Assembly (NCBI RefSeq): GCF_036924745.1
Contig: NZ_JAZHSD010000001.1
Location: 6,447,001 to 6,511,000, forward strand
Reading direction: 5' to 3'
DNA from: Bradyrhizobium sp. AZCC 1693
Lineage (GTDB): Bacteria; Pseudomonadota; Alphaproteobacteria; Rhizobiales; Xanthobacteraceae
Length of the DNA stretch: 64,000 nt
Every line of letters begins with the position of its first letter. Position 1 is the stretch's first letter. The position numbers were made by a program, and so were the translations under genes. The notes below the pieces were generated by a model. It made no database searches and was not told where the DNA came from. It was given only the letters and a program-made list of their open reading frames with translations. This document shows positions 46,726 to 56,412 of the stretch, in pieces.

Positions 46726-46790
46726 GGTGCTCTCCCTGTGCGGGTTCCCGGCGTTGAATCGCCGGTGATCCCTGTCGTTCGACACCGTCT

Positions 46791-47834
46791 CTAGCTGTTC
46801 GGGCCGCGATCCATGCTGACGGGCTGCCAGCGTCGGAGCGCGGTGTCTTGCAGCACCGACGGATTGACGCAGCTTACCGGCCACATCCCCTGCAGGACCA
46901 GTGACAATTCGTAGCCCACGCGGCGCTTGCGCGCCTCGTCAAAACGTGCCGATGCCGAGGCCACATGCGCGGTCAGGGTGACGTTTTCCATCGAAAGCAT
47001 CGGGTTGTTGTGGGACGGCGGCTCCTTTTCCAGCACGTCCAGCGCCGCATGCGCGATCCAGCCCTCCTGCAGCGCCTTGATCAGCGCTTCCTCGTCCACG
47101 GTGGCGCCGCGGCCGGTATTGATGAAGACGGCGGATTTTTTCATCTGGCGGAAATGCTTCTCGGTGAGCATGTGGTGCACCTCGGGCCGGGCCGGCGCAT
47201 GCATCGAGACGAAATCCGACTGCGACAGCACCTCGTTCAGCGTCGCCGGCATCACGCCGTGATCGTACAACAGCGTTTCCTGGATGAAGGGATCGTAGGC
47301 CATCATGCGCAAGCCAAAGGGCGCCGCGCGCTTGGCGACCGCGCGCGCCACCCGGCCGAACGAGATGAAGCCCAGCGTCTGGCCCATCAGCCGCGGGATC
47401 TTCAAGAGCGCCGGACGTCCCTCCGACCAGCGGCCGGTGCGCACCATCTTGTCCTGCTCGACCAGCCTCCGGAACCCGGCCAGCAGCAGCATCATGGCGT
47501 GGTCGGCGACCTCCTCGATGAAGGTGTCGGGGATGTTGGTGACGGGAATGCCGCGGGCGGTGGCGGCCTTGACGTCGACGGAGTCGACGCCGACGCTGCC
47601 GAGCGTGATCACCTTGCAGTTTTCGAGCGCATCGATGACCGCTTTGGTGATCGGCATGCCCTTGGCGTAGATCGCGTCCGCGGTCTTTGCAGCGGCGATG
47701 AATTCCGCCTCGTTCGCTGGCGCCTCGATGATTTCGGCCCCGATCGGGTCGAGCGCTTCCTTTTCATAGTCGTAGCCGCCGCCGGCGACCGTGAAGCTCG
47801 CGCCTTTCGGCGTCACCACCCTGTATTTCGGCAT
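46791..47834 (-). CDS. C-terminal binding protein-like D-2-hydroxyacid dehydrogenase
   Basis: 347 aa. NAD-binding fold with [20 protein letters not shown], catalytic arginine in [16 protein letters not shown], glutamate in [14 protein letters not shown], histidine in [14 protein letters not shown]. Reduces or oxidises a 2-hydroxy acid with NAD(P). It stands at the head of the sugar importer operon, 65 bp before the binding protein, so it may act on the imported compound. Distinct from SerA at 30834. Confidence 0.87.
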   Translation of the reverse strand: MPKYRVVTPKGASFTVAGGGYDYEKEALDPIGAEIIEAPANEAEFIAAAKTADAIYAKGMPITKAVIDALENCKVITLGSVGVDSVDVKAATARGIPVTNIPDTFIEEVADHAMMLLLAGFRRLVEQDKMVRTGRWSEGRPALLKIPRLMGQTLGFISFGRVARAVAKRAAPFGLRMMAYDPFIQETLLYDHGVMPATLNEVLSQSDFVSMHAPARPEVHHMLTEKHFRQMKKSAVFINTGRGATVDEEALIKALQEGWIAHAALDVLEKEPPSHNNPMLSMENVTLTAHVASASARFDEARKRRVGYELSLVLQGMWPVSCVNPSVLQDTALRRWQPVSMDRGPNS

Positions 47835-48086
47835 TTCCTGCTCCCGATTTTATTCCTCGGTGTTGGTTTAAGGCGGCGGGCGCCGCCCTTTTCTTTTACG
47901 CGACTTCATCTTTTACGCGACCAAGCCGCTCCCTGCTACAATCGCCAGTTGCTGCCCGGATCGGGAGTAGCAGTTTTCGGGCGGATTTCCGCTGGCCTTC
48001 GTAACCAAGCGCTAAAGGGTCTCACGATATTGTGCGCCAAATCAATCGGCCAATCGCGTGCCACGCGCCTATTTCCGGAGATCCCC

Positions 48087-49772
48087 GTGAAGCTCACCAA
48101 TCTCAAGATCACCCCCAAGCTCGGCATTCTGGTGGGAGTGACCTTGCTAGGGCTCTGCGTCGCCGGCGTGCTCGCGGGGTATCTGATGCAGCGTGAGATG
48201 CTGAATGCGCGGGTCGAGCAGACCAGGGCGATCGTCGACATGGCGCGCAACATGGCGTTGGGCTTGCAGAAGCAGGTTGCCGCGGGGCAGATGACCAAGG
48301 AGGCGGCGATCGCCGAATTCAGCAAGCGCGGCAATACGCTGACTTTCGACAACGGCAACGGCTACGTGTTCGCCTATACGATGGATGGCGTTGCGGTGCT
48401 GGCGCCGGTTCCCTCGCAGATCGGCCAGAACCGCATGGACATCGACACGGGCGGCAGAAAACTCGTGCGCGAACTGCGCGATGGCATCGCGGCCAATGGC
48501 GAAATCATGCTGCGCTACGAATTCCGCAAACCGGGCGAGGAAGCGCTGATCCGCAAATTCTCCTACGCGGTTCCGATCCCCGGCTGGAACATGTTCGTCG
48601 GCACCGGCGCCTATCTCGACGATCTCGACACCAAGATGAAGCCGATCGCGGCCGTGCTCGGCCTCGCCATTCTCGGCATCGCGCTGATTGCCGGCAGCAT
48701 CGCCTGGATGATCGGCCGCAGCATTTCCAAGCCGCTCGTTCAGCTCGGCAGCCGCATGCAGGACCTCGCCGAGGGCCGTCTCGACGGCGAAATTCCCGGT
48801 ATCGGCCGCGGCGACGAAATCGGTGCGATGGCCAAGACCGTCCAGATTTTCCAGGACAATGCGGTGCGCATCCGCGGGCTTGAACAGAAGGAAGCCCAGG
48901 TGCAGGCTCGCGCCGAGGCCGAACGGCGGGCAGCGATGGAAAGCATCGCCAGCGACTTCGAACGCAGCGTGACCGGCATCGTCCGCTCGGTGTCGACGGC
49001 GGCCGCCGGCATGCAGAGCACCGCCCAGTCCATGACAGCTACCGCCAGTGACGCCAGCGCGCGGGCTGCGACCGTCGGCGCCGCGTCGCAGCGTTCGTCC
49101 GACAATGTCGGCACGGTCGCATCCGCCGCCGAAGAGCTCTCCAGCTCGGTGACCGAGATTTCCCGTCAGGTGGCGCGCTCCAGCGAGATCGCCAGCAAGG
49201 CGGTCAGCGACGCCGAACGCACCAACGCCACCGTCGGCGCGCTCTCGACCGGCGCCGAGAAGATCGGCGAGGTGGTCAAGCTGATCCACTCGATCGCAGC
49301 CCAGACCAATCTGCTCGCGCTCAACGCCACCATCGAGGCGGCGCGCGCCGGCGATTCTGGCCGCGGTTTTGCGGTGGTGGCGTCGGAAGTGAAGGCGCTC
49401 GCCAACCAGACCGCGCAGGCGACCGAGGAAATCTCGTCGCAGGTCGCGGCCATGCAGGCTTCCACCAGCGAAGCCGTGGCCTCGATCGGCGGCATCACCG
49501 AAACCATCGGGCAGATGAGCGAGATCACGGTCTCGATCTCGACCGCCGTCGAGCAGCAGGGCGGCGCCACCCGCGAGATCGCCCGCAACATTCAGTCGGT
49601 GGCGGCCGGGTCGAACGAGATCTCCACCCATATCGGCGGTGTCACCACGGCGGCGGCGGCGACCGGCCAGGCGGCGTCCGAGGTGCTGGCGAACGCCCGC
49701 GAACTCGACACCCAGTCCGGCATGCTGCGCAACGCGGTCGACGAGTTCCTGGTCAAGGTGCGGGCGGCCTGA
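48087..49772 (+). CDS. Methyl-accepting chemotaxis protein with Cache sensor domain
   Basis: 561 aa from a GTG at 48087, with CCGGAG upstream. Helix [20 protein letters not shown], periplasmic Cache_2-type sensor (about 35-190: [40 protein letters not shown]), second helix [24 protein letters not shown] ([16 protein letters not shown]), then the cytoplasmic signalling part with hairpin tip [20 protein letters not shown]. Inner-membrane receptor for small carboxylates or similar, relaying to CheA. The reading frame is open far upstream across the dehydrogenase, but those residues are not family-like. Confidence 0.9.
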   Translation: MKLTNLKITPKLGILVGVTLLGLCVAGVLAGYLMQREMLNARVEQTRAIVDMARNMALGLQKQVAAGQMTKEAAIAEFSKRGNTLTFDNGNGYVFAYTMDGVAVLAPVPSQIGQNRMDIDTGGRKLVRELRDGIAANGEIMLRYEFRKPGEEALIRKFSYAVPIPGWNMFVGTGAYLDDLDTKMKPIAAVLGLAILGIALIAGSIAWMIGRSISKPLVQLGSRMQDLAEGRLDGEIPGIGRGDEIGAMAKTVQIFQDNAVRIRGLEQKEAQVQARAEAERRAAMESIASDFERSVTGIVRSVSTAAAGMQSTAQSMTATASDASARAATVGAASQRSSDNVGTVASAAEELSSSVTEISRQVARSSEIASKAVSDAERTNATVGALSTGAEKIGEVVKLIHSIAAQTNLLALNATIEAARAGDSGRGFAVVASEVKALANQTAQATEEISSQVAAMQASTSEAVASIGGITETIGQMSEITVSISTAVEQQGGATREIARNIQSVAAGSNEISTHIGGVTTAAAATGQAASEVLANARELDTQSGMLRNAVDEFLVKVRAA

Positions 49773-49788
49773 GTATCAGCCAAGCCGA

Positions 49789-49878
49789 CATGCCCGGGCT
49801 TGTCCCGGGCATCCACGTCTTTCTTTTTCGGTGGACGCCAAGAGCGTGGATGGCCGGGTCAAGCCCGGCCATGACGGA
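49789..49878. repeat. Dispersed inverted-repeat element (CATGCCCGGGC ... GCCCGGCCATG)
   Basis: ACATGCCCGGGCTTGTCCCG with the internal CCACG / CGTGG and the closing GTCAAGCCCGGCCATGACG, just after the chemoreceptor stop and before the Bug-protein stop. Related in style to family B. Confidence 0.6.
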
Positions 49879-49894
49879 GAGAGCGAACGCGTTC

Positions 49895-50872
49895 TTACTG
49901 CTTCTCGATCCCCGCTTCCGTGATCAGCTTCTCCCAAACCTTGAGCTGCTCCTTCACGAAGGCGTCGAACTCTTCCGGCGTGCCGGAGAATGCTTCCATG
50001 CCGCGCTCAGCAAGCTGGCCCTTGATGTCGGGCCGTTCGACCACCTTGCGGATTTCCGCGTTCAGCCTGGTGACGACGTCCTTGGGCATATTGGCCGGGC
50101 CGAAATAGCCCTGCCATGAGGTGATATCAAAACCCTTCACCGTATCGTCCATGGTCGGAAGATCGGGCAACAGCGCCGAACGCTTCTTGGTCGTGACCGC
50201 CAGCGCCTTCAGCGCCTTGGCGTTGACGTGGGGCAGGCCGGTCGGAACGTCGATGAACATCATCGAGACGCGGCCGGCGATCAGGTCGGTCAGCGCCGGC
50301 GGCGAGCTCTTGTAGGGAACGTGCAGCAGGTCGATGCCGGCAAGTCGGGCAAAGGTCGCGCCCGCGACGATCGCCGCTGAGCTGCCGCTGGCATAGGAGT
50401 ATTTGCCCGGCTCCTTCTTGGCGAGCGCGATCAGATCGGCCACGGAATTGGCCGGAATCTCCGGATGGATCACCAGCATGAAGGGCAGGTCGCCGGTCCG
50501 CGCGATCGGGGTGAAATCCTTGACCGGATCGTAGGTCATGTTCTTCAAGAGATACGGATTGGCCGAATGCGACGTGTTCGTCGTCACGAACAGCGTGTAG
50601 CCGTCGGGCGCGGAGCGCGCGACATAGCTCGCCGCGATTGAACCGTTAGCGCCCGCCTTGTTGTCGATCACCGTGCTGACGCCGAGGGCTGTACCGAGTT
50701 CTTTCCCGATCAGGCGCGTCGTGGTGTCGGTGCCGCTGCCGGCGGCGAACGGCAGCACCAGCGTGATGTTGCGGCTCGGGTAGGGCGTCTGCGCGGCAGC
50801 CGTGGCGATCATCGCCAGCACGAGGGGAGCCACTGCGGCGGCGTGCCGGTACCGTTTCCATAACGCGAACAT
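49895..50872 (-). CDS. Bug-family (tripartite tricarboxylate transporter) solute-binding protein
   Basis: 325 aa with signal segment VAPLVLAMIATAAA. Bug signature: YPSRNITLVLPFAAGSGTDT, ASYVARSAPDGYTLFVTTN, GKYSYASGSSAAIVAGATFA and FARLAGIDLLHVPYKSSPPA. Periplasmic ligand protein for organic acids or related compounds. No TctA/TctB membrane genes are near it. A paralogue is at 53349-54353, with similar domain order but not a recent copy. Confidence 0.88.
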   Translation of the reverse strand: MFALWKRYRHAAAVAPLVLAMIATAAAQTPYPSRNITLVLPFAAGSGTDTTTRLIGKELGTALGVSTVIDNKAGANGSIAASYVARSAPDGYTLFVTTNTSHSANPYLLKNMTYDPVKDFTPIARTGDLPFMLVIHPEIPANSVADLIALAKKEPGKYSYASGSSAAIVAGATFARLAGIDLLHVPYKSSPPALTDLIAGRVSMMFIDVPTGLPHVNAKALKALAVTTKKRSALLPDLPTMDDTVKGFDITSWQGYFGPANMPKDVVTRLNAEIRKVVERPDIKGQLAERGMEAFSGTPEEFDAFVKEQLKVWEKLITEAGIEKQ

Positions 50873-50924
50873 TTAGTCGTTTCCTCGTTTGTTCTTATGA
50901 TGAATTGGCCGGCACGCTAGCCTG

Positions 50925-51090
50925 CCCGGGGACAAAGTGGAAGCCCGGTAAAGCGTACGCCGCATGCCTGCGGAATGCGTGCCCCGGGCGGAGTGCGGCA
51001 CGAAGTGACGCGCTGCTGAACCGGGGCCCATATGGGTCCCGGCTCTGCGGAGCAGCGCTGAAGTGGCGCTGCACCGCGTCCGGGACACGT
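50925..51090. repeat. Composite palindromic element
   Basis: Contains CCCGGGGACAAAGTGGAAGC, then GTACGCCGCATGCCTGCGG, ACCGGGGCCCATATGGGTCC, GCTCTGCGGAGC and CAGCGCTGAAGTGGCGCTG, ending GTCCGGGACACG. Several nested hairpins like those in family D. It fills the gap between the Bug and EamA genes (both minus strand). Confidence 0.65.
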
Positions 51091-51096
51091 AAGCTC

Positions 51097-52035
51097 TCAA
51101 GCCTTCTTCGCCGACGCCCGCCTGGAGGCGATCACCACGCCGGCCAGCACCAGCGCATAGCCCACCAGATGGAATAACCGCAATTGCTCGCCGAGCAGCA
51201 GGATCGCCATGGCCGAGCCGAACACCGGCACTAGATGGAAGAACGGCGCAGCGCGGTTGGGCCCGATCAGCGCCAGCCCGCGGTTGAAGAACAGATAGGC
51301 CAGCGTCGAGGGAAAGATCACGGCATAGCCCAGCGTCGCCATCGAGATCATGTCGAATTTCAGCGTGACGCCGGTCGAATATTCCCAGATCGAGAACGGC
51401 ACCAGCATCAGCGCGCCGCAGCAGGTGGTGAATGAAATCAGCGACAGCGCGTGCGTTACCGGGCGGCGCGGGATCAGCGCCGAATACAATGCGAACGACA
51501 CCAGGGAACTTGCAAACATCAGGTCGCCGCGGTTGAAGCTGATGCTGGCGAGCGCGCCAAAATCGCCGCGCAGGATGATGGTCAAGACGCCCGCGAGCGA
51601 AATGGTGATGCCGGCGAGCTGCGCGCCGGTGAGGCGGATGCCGAACAGCGCCAGCGACCACAGCGCGACAAACAGCGGCCCCGACGACTGGATCAGAAGC
51701 GCGTTCAGCGCCTCGGTATATTGCAGGGCCCAGTAGGAGATCGCATTGTTGTAGGCGAATCCGACGAACGACAGAAACAGCATCATCGGCAGATGCGCGC
51801 GCAGCACCGGCCAATCCTGCTTCAGGTGCGGCCAGGCAAAGGGCAGCAGGATCAGAAAGGTGCCGATCCAGCGGACGCAGGACAGCGTCAACGGCGGCAC
51901 GTGGCCCGCGACATGGCGCGCCAGCACGATGTTGCCGGCCCAGAACAGCGAGGTCAGGGTCAGCAGCAGATAAGGCTGGTTGTTCAGCCACCGGACCGGA
52001 TCGAGGGCAGGCGGCGCTGGTGCGGGCTGGGTCAT
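51097..52035 (-). CDS. EamA/DMT family transporter (copy 1)
   Basis: 312 aa from the ATG at 52035 (MTQPAPAPPALDP); the longer upstream frame is not supported. Ten helices from two EamA repeats: LTLTSLFWAGNIVLARHVAG, LQYTEALNALLIQSSGPLF and FFNRGLALIGPNRAAPFFHL. Inner-membrane exporter of metabolites or amino acids. Close in layout to the copy at 61105-62031, so the two arose by duplication. Confidence 0.88.
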   Translation of the reverse strand: MTQPAPAPPALDPVRWLNNQPYLLLTLTSLFWAGNIVLARHVAGHVPPLTLSCVRWIGTFLILLPFAWPHLKQDWPVLRAHLPMMLFLSFVGFAYNNAISYWALQYTEALNALLIQSSGPLFVALWSLALFGIRLTGAQLAGITISLAGVLTIILRGDFGALASISFNRGDLMFASSLVSFALYSALIPRRPVTHALSLISFTTCCGALMLVPFSIWEYSTGVTLKFDMISMATLGYAVIFPSTLAYLFFNRGLALIGPNRAAPFFHLVPVFGSAMAILLLGEQLRLFHLVGYALVLAGVVIASRRASAKKA

Positions 52036-52128
52036 GATCGCGAGTCGAGATAGGCCGGATTTTCCGCCGCGCGACAAGTCCTGCGCATGCAATGCTACAA
52101 TGTCCCAAGATTGTCGCGAGTTACATCG

Positions 52129-52255
52129 ATGGCTGTGGACTTGCTGAACGTGAAGGGCCTGCGGGAGCTCGATCCATCGGCGCCGGTCGTGATGGTGAAC
52201 CTGATGCGCTTCCGCGAGCGTTCGCTCGACGGCAATGGATCGGGCTGGTACGGCG
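52129..52255 (+). pseudogene. Truncated DUF1330-type gene, N-terminus only
   Basis: From an ATG at 52129 it reads MAVDLLNVKGLRELDPSAP then VVMVNLMRFRERSLDGNGSG, the opening of a DUF1330 ferredoxin-like protein. After about 42 codons the DNA turns into the 3' end of the TetR gene on the opposite strand (stop at 52256), so the frame continues only as its shadow. A deletion or rearrangement joined the two genes at about 52250. Normal DUF1330 proteins are about 95-130 aa. Confidence 0.6.
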
Positions 52256-52864
52256 CTAGCGCGACAGCGGATCAACCGCCGCGCGGCAGGCCGTTTGCGC
52301 CAGATGGCAGATCTCGCTGGTCGGCCGCCCCCGGTCGAGCATCGCAAACATCGGGTAGCTCGTCAGCGCAAAGATCATGTCGACGGCTTCCTCGCGCGCG
52401 CGGCGCGATGCGGTCCTCGCAGCGATGCGTCCGACCAGCATCCTGACCAGCTTTCGCCGCCGCTCGTTGCGTTCGAGCAGCGCCTCTGCAAATTCGGGAT
52501 CGGTGGCCATCGCCTCGTGGAGGCGGCCAATGGCGGCGTCCCTGGCCCAGAAGCCGCAGAAGATTTCGACCACGCGATCCAGCGCCATCAGCAGATCCGG
52601 CATCGCCATGGCATCGGCGATTTCATGAAGCCCGCCCTGGCGGGCGATGTCGTCGAACACAGCTTCGAGCAGGCCGCGCCGTGATCCGAACTGATTGTAG
52701 ACGGTAAGCCGCGTCACGCCGGCTGCCTTCGCCACTGTGTCCAGCGAAAACCGCGCGATGCTCGCATCCTCGCGCAGCAATCTTGCCGCGGCTTCGATGA
52801 CGCGATCGCGCTTCTCCGCAGCGGCTTCTGACCGCACGGAACTCACATAGGCGCGCTTTTTCAT
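52256..52864 (-). CDS. TetR/AcrR family transcriptional regulator
   Basis: 202 aa. HTH at about 20-65: RVIEAAARLLREDASIARFS and DTVAKAAGVTRLTVYNQFGS. The ligand-binding half has DLLMALDRVVEIFCGFWARD. It is divergent from the small membrane protein at 52942 and separated from it by a 15-bp palindrome, so it probably represses that gene. Its stop is adjacent to a broken DUF1330 gene, so its 3' end could have been altered by rearrangement; the C-terminus AAVDPLSR still looks sound. Confidence 0.87.
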   Translation of the reverse strand: MKKRAYVSSVRSEAAAEKRDRVIEAAARLLREDASIARFSLDTVAKAAGVTRLTVYNQFGSRRGLLEAVFDDIARQGGLHEIADAMAMPDLLMALDRVVEIFCGFWARDAAIGRLHEAMATDPEFAEALLERNERRRKLVRMLVGRIAARTASRRAREEAVDMIFALTSYPMFAMLDRGRPTSEICHLAQTACRAAVDPLSR

Positions 52865-52892
52865 TCACTCGCCATCCTTTTGACGAATTGAC

Positions 52893-52907
52893 TATACATT
52901 TTGTATA
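52893..52907. promoter_or_regulatory. Candidate TetR operator, TATACA-N3-TGTATA
   Basis: A perfect 6-bp inverted repeat in the 77-bp gap between the TetR gene and the membrane protein at 52942. It may overlap the -10 elements of both genes. The half-site TGTATA/TATACA is the same as that before the other TetR gene (1690-1713) but with the arms reversed and a 3-base spacer. Confidence 0.5.
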
Positions 52908-52941
52908 TCTAATTTCAACATCCGATCTGAAAGCGAGCCCC

Positions 52942-53346
52942 ATGCAGATCCCACTCATCATAACCCTGTCCCTTCACGTGTTGTCATCGGTGTTCTGGGC
53001 TGGATCGAGCTTTACGCTGGCGCGAACCGGTGGCGCCGGCGGCGAGCAGTTGATCGGGCCGCAGATGGGCGCCGCCGGTGTCACGATCCTGACCGGCGCC
53101 TATCTCGGACACTCCGTTCATGCCGGCATGTTCGGTACGGCCGAGCAAATCCTGGCGGTCGGGGCGCTCGCCGCGCTGGTTGCCGCCGCCGTTCAGGGCG
53201 CGATCGGCGGCCGCGCGATCCGAAGTTTACGCAACGGCAAGGCCGATGAGGCTGAGGCGCGCTCGCGCATCGCCGCGGCCCAGCGCATCGCGGCCTTGTT
53301 GCTTGCGGTGACGGCGGTGTGCATGGGCGCGGCGCGTTATGCGTGA
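52942..53346 (+). CDS. Small integral membrane protein, hypothetical
   Basis: 134 aa from the ATG at 52942 (MQIPLIITLSLHVLSSVFWA). Four hydrophobic segments, including GAAGVTILTGAYLGHSVHAG, AVGALAALVAAAVQGAIGG and IAALLLAVTAVCMGAARYA. The first helix has a conserved histidine (LHVLSSVFWAG), a feature of DUF2269/CopD-like small membrane proteins, but I do not assign a family. Probable target of the divergent TetR regulator. Its stop is 3 bp before the Bug gene stop at 53349 (convergent). Confidence 0.7.
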   Translation: MQIPLIITLSLHVLSSVFWAGSSFTLARTGGAGGEQLIGPQMGAAGVTILTGAYLGHSVHAGMFGTAEQILAVGALAALVAAAVQGAIGGRAIRSLRNGKADEAEARSRIAAAQRIAALLLAVTAVCMGAARYA

Positions 53347-53348
53347 GG

Positions 53349-54353
53349 TCAGATGCGCGGAATGCCGGCGTCGTTTATCACTTTCGACCATTTGTCGGTT
53401 TCGGAAGTTATCAGCGCGCGCATTTCCTCCGGCGTGCTGCCGCGGACCTCGCCGCCGGTCGCCGTCTCCAGCGCCGCCTTTGTGGCGGGGTCGGCCAGCA
53501 TCGACTGGATCTCCGCGTTCAGCCGTTTCACGATGTCCGGCGGCGTGCCCTTCGGAACCAGCAGCCCGGCCCAGGTCCGCACGTCGAAACCTTTGACGCC
53601 GGCTTCCTGCGCGGACGGCACGTTCGGCAGCAGCTTCGTGCGTGTGGGCGAGGTGACCGCGAGGCCGCGAATGGCGCCGCTTTCGATTTGGCCCGCGAGC
53701 AGCACGGTGGTTCCGACGATCAAGGGAACGTCTCCGGCGAGCAGAGAGGTGACGGTCAGTGAGTCACCGCGATAGGGGACGTGGACCATCCTGGTGCCCG
53801 CGGTTACGTTCAGGAGTTCGCCGGCGAGATGATGCGTGCTGCCAAAGCCGACCGAGCCGTAGCTGAGCCCGTCGGGCTTGGCTTTCGCCATCGCAATCAG
53901 GTCCGCCAGCGTCTTCGCCTGATGGTCGGCGCGAACCGCGATCACCAGCGCGTAATACACCATTGTCGATAGCATCTCGAAGCTGTCGACGGGGCTATAG
54001 GCGAGCGACTTGTACAGCGCGCCCGAGATCGCGTGCGCGCCGGTGACGAGACCGATCGTGTAACCGTCCGGCGCCGACTTCGCGACGGCGTCGGCGGCAA
54101 GGTTGCCGCCCGCGCCCGGCTTGGCTTCCACCAGCACCGGCTGTCCCAGCCGCTTGGAAAGGCCGTCGGAGACGATGCGCGCCATGGTGTCGGCGGCGCC
54201 GCCCGCCGCAAAGCCGTGCAGCAGCCGGATCGGCCTGCTCGGGTAGCTTTGCGCTGTGACGGAGGGCGCGAGGCACGCCAGACTTACCGCCGCGACTGCG
54301 ATGTAACGCAGGGCGCACCATCGTCCGCGCAGGACGTTCAACGATCGAGCCAT
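53349..54353 (-). CDS. Bug-family solute-binding protein
   Basis: 334 aa with signal segment YIAVAAVSLACLAPSVTAQ. Bug features: YPSRPIRLLHGFAAGGAADT, AKSAPDGYTIGLVTGAHAIS and MVHVPYRGDSLTVTSLLAGD. Last gene of the minus-strand run after the VOC enzyme and MDR oxidoreductase, so it may bind the substrate or a product of that pathway in the periplasm. Confidence 0.88.
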   Translation of the reverse strand: MARSLNVLRGRWCALRYIAVAAVSLACLAPSVTAQSYPSRPIRLLHGFAAGGAADTMARIVSDGLSKRLGQPVLVEAKPGAGGNLAADAVAKSAPDGYTIGLVTGAHAISGALYKSLAYSPVDSFEMLSTMVYYALVIAVRADHQAKTLADLIAMAKAKPDGLSYGSVGFGSTHHLAGELLNVTAGTRMVHVPYRGDSLTVTSLLAGDVPLIVGTTVLLAGQIESGAIRGLAVTSPTRTKLLPNVPSAQEAGVKGFDVRTWAGLLVPKGTPPDIVKRLNAEIQSMLADPATKAALETATGGEVRGSTPEEMRALITSETDKWSKVINDAGIPRI

Positions 54354-54415
54354 CTTGTTTCATCCCTGAAGTTTTGATTTTGACGTCAGTTTCGGCTGTC
54401 GGTGTCGAGGCGCGA

Positions 54416-55324
54416 TTACTTCACCCCGCGCATCGCCGGAGAAAATTCGCTGGCTTCCTTGGCCGGGCCGACGCCCCAGACGTCGCGCGGCAATCCTGCC
54501 CAGGTCTTCGGCCGCTGCGGACGATCGCGATGCCAGGGACGCGGCTCGAAATAGCCGAGCTCTTCGTCAAGCATCAGGTCCATGCTGTAGTAGAGCTCGA
54601 TCAGATGGCGATCGGGATTGTGGTGATAGACCGCCACGTTGTGACCGGGCCCGTGCCGTACCGGTCCCCAGAGAATCTGAAACCGATTGCGTCCGAGCAG
54701 ATCGCAGGCCTGATGCATGTGCGAGGCGTCGCGCAATTCGAACGCCAGATGGTGGATGCGCGCCTCTGTACCGCGTGCAAAATTCATCGCGTGATGTTCG
54801 GGGCCGCAACGCATGAAGACGAAATTCTCCTCGATCCGGTCGGAGACGCGGAAGCCGAGAACGTCGCCGAAGAATTTTGCGGCCCGTTCCGGGTCGGGCG
54901 TATAGAGCGCGACGTGACCGAGCTTGGCGACCGCCAGGCCGCGGACGGGTTCGACCGGCTTGCAGAAATCCCACCGGGAGAACAACTCGATCTGAAGCCC
55001 GTCCGGATCGTTGAAGACCAGCGTCTTCGGTATTCCGGGCGCCGTGTCGCTCCTGACCTCCGACTTGATATGGAGGCTCGCCAGCGACTTCTGCAGGTCG
55101 GAGAGATCGAGTCCGGGAGCAACCTCGTAGGCAGTGGCGGTCACGCGCGAGGCCGAGCCGTGCTCAAGAACGAGCGTGAGTTCATCGGACTCCGTTCCGA
55201 GATTAACCCGGCGGTCGTCCCGCCCGATCACGGCGAGCCCGATGATGGATCGATAGTAATCGAGTTGCGCCTCGACGTTCGGGCTCGCAAAGGTGACGTG
55301 TCGCAGTCGCTTGACCTTAATCAT
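54416..55324 (-). CDS. VOC-family extradiol dioxygenase-like protein
   Basis: 302 aa with two VOC repeats. The second carries the metal triad candidates H137 (LGHVALYTP), H191/H192 (RIHHLAFEL) and E243 (HLIELYYSM), as in type I extradiol dioxygenases such as 2,3-dihydroxybiphenyl dioxygenase. Fe(II)-dependent ring opening of a catechol-like compound is therefore plausible. Encoded 57 bp after the MDR oxidoreductase in the divergent GntR module. Confidence 0.85.
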   Translation of the reverse strand: MIKVKRLRHVTFASPNVEAQLDYYRSIIGLAVIGRDDRRVNLGTESDELTLVLEHGSASRVTATAYEVAPGLDLSDLQKSLASLHIKSEVRSDTAPGIPKTLVFNDPDGLQIELFSRWDFCKPVEPVRGLAVAKLGHVALYTPDPERAAKFFGDVLGFRVSDRIEENFVFMRCGPEHHAMNFARGTEARIHHLAFELRDASHMHQACDLLGRNRFQILWGPVRHGPGHNVAVYHHNPDRHLIELYYSMDLMLDEELGYFEPRPWHRDRPQRPKTWAGLPRDVWGVGPAKEASEFSPAMRGVK

Positions 55325-55381
55325 CTCGTGGCCCTCTTTAAATCCGGCGAACTCTCTGGCGGTGCGGGCGTCCGGCCCGTC

Positions 55382-56377
55382 TCAATCCGGTGTCATCACG
55401 ATCTTGCCGAATGCCGCACCGGAATCGAGCAGTTCATGCGCGGCGCGCACTTCCGAGAGCTTGAAGCGCTTGAAGATCGACGGGCGGATGGCGCCATCGG
55501 CGAGATAGCCGATCATCTTGCGCATGATTTCGCGCCGGCCTTCGCGGTCGTGATCATAGATGTGAAAGGAAAAGCAGCGGATCGCCGGGCAGATATCGAG
55601 ATACTTCCGCATCTCGCCCATCAGGTTTTCGGTCGGCAGACCGGCAAACGCATTGTAGGAGACGATGGTGCCCCATTTATCGAGCGCGCCGAGATAGGAA
55701 TAGAACTCCGGGCCGCAGACGTGATCGAGCACGAGGCTGACGCCGCGTCCGCCGGTCAGGGCGCGGGTGCGGACGACGACGTCCTCGTCGCGATAGAAGA
55801 TCACCTCATCTGCGCCCATGGTTCGCGCGTAGGCGGCCTTCTCCCGCGTGCTGACGGTTCCGATCACCTTCATCCCGGCGAGTTTTGCAAGCTGGACGAG
55901 GGACGTGCCGACGCCTCCGGCTGCGCCAATGACAAGGACCGAATGCGCCGGCGTGCTGGAGCCGCAATTGTTCAATAGCGCCCAGGCGACCTGATAATTG
56001 GGCAGGCAAACGGCGTCCTCGAACGCGACGTTTTCGGGCAGGGTGTGCACGGCGTCCGCGGGCGCAGAGACGTACTCGGCGTAGCAGCCGCCGCGCTGGG
56101 CAAGGTCGCGCGCGCTCAGAAGCACCCGCTGGCCGACGGAGACCTCGGTAACCTGCGAGCCTATGGCTTCGATCTCTCCGGCGAGGTCGTTGCCGGGATT
56201 GGCCGGCAGCGCCGGCATCCATTTGTAGACGCCGCTGCGGATCAGCTTGTCGGGCTGGCCGACGCCGAAGGCCCTGGCGCGGATCAGGACCTCCCGCTCG
56301 CCTGGCGCCGGTGTGGGCGCGTCGGTGTAGTCGAGCGCCTCCGGGCCTCCGGGGCGATGCACCAATACCGTTTTCAT
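55382..56377 (-). CDS. MDR-family oxidoreductase, quinone-oxidoreductase type
   Basis: 331 aa from the ATG at 56377 with GAGGGGG upstream. Medium-chain reductase fold: GNDLAGEIEAIGSQVTEVSV, GAAGGVGTSLVQLAKLAGMK (NADPH), then STREKAAYARTMGADEVI. Lacks the catalytic-zinc cysteine set of true alcohol dehydrogenases, so a zinc-independent quinone or enone reductase is more likely. First gene of the minus-strand arm; the operator-like palindrome 56413-56426 is just upstream. Confidence 0.88.
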   Translation of the reverse strand: MKTVLVHRPGGPEALDYTDAPTPAPGEREVLIRARAFGVGQPDKLIRSGVYKWMPALPANPGNDLAGEIEAIGSQVTEVSVGQRVLLSARDLAQRGGCYAEYVSAPADAVHTLPENVAFEDAVCLPNYQVAWALLNNCGSSTPAHSVLVIGAAGGVGTSLVQLAKLAGMKVIGTVSTREKAAYARTMGADEVIFYRDEDVVVRTRALTGGRGVSLVLDHVCGPEFYSYLGALDKWGTIVSYNAFAGLPTENLMGEMRKYLDICPAIRCFSFHIYDHDREGRREIMRKMIGYLADGAIRPSIFKRFKLSEVRAAHELLDSGAAFGKIVMTPD

Positions 56378-56412
56378 CCGAGCGCCCCCTCTCTTGTCTT
56401 GGTCGAATGAGC

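Noticed and set aside
46965..48086. Upstream extension of the chemoreceptor frame
   Set aside because: It is antisense to the dehydrogenase; the family start at GTG 48087 has a ribosome site.
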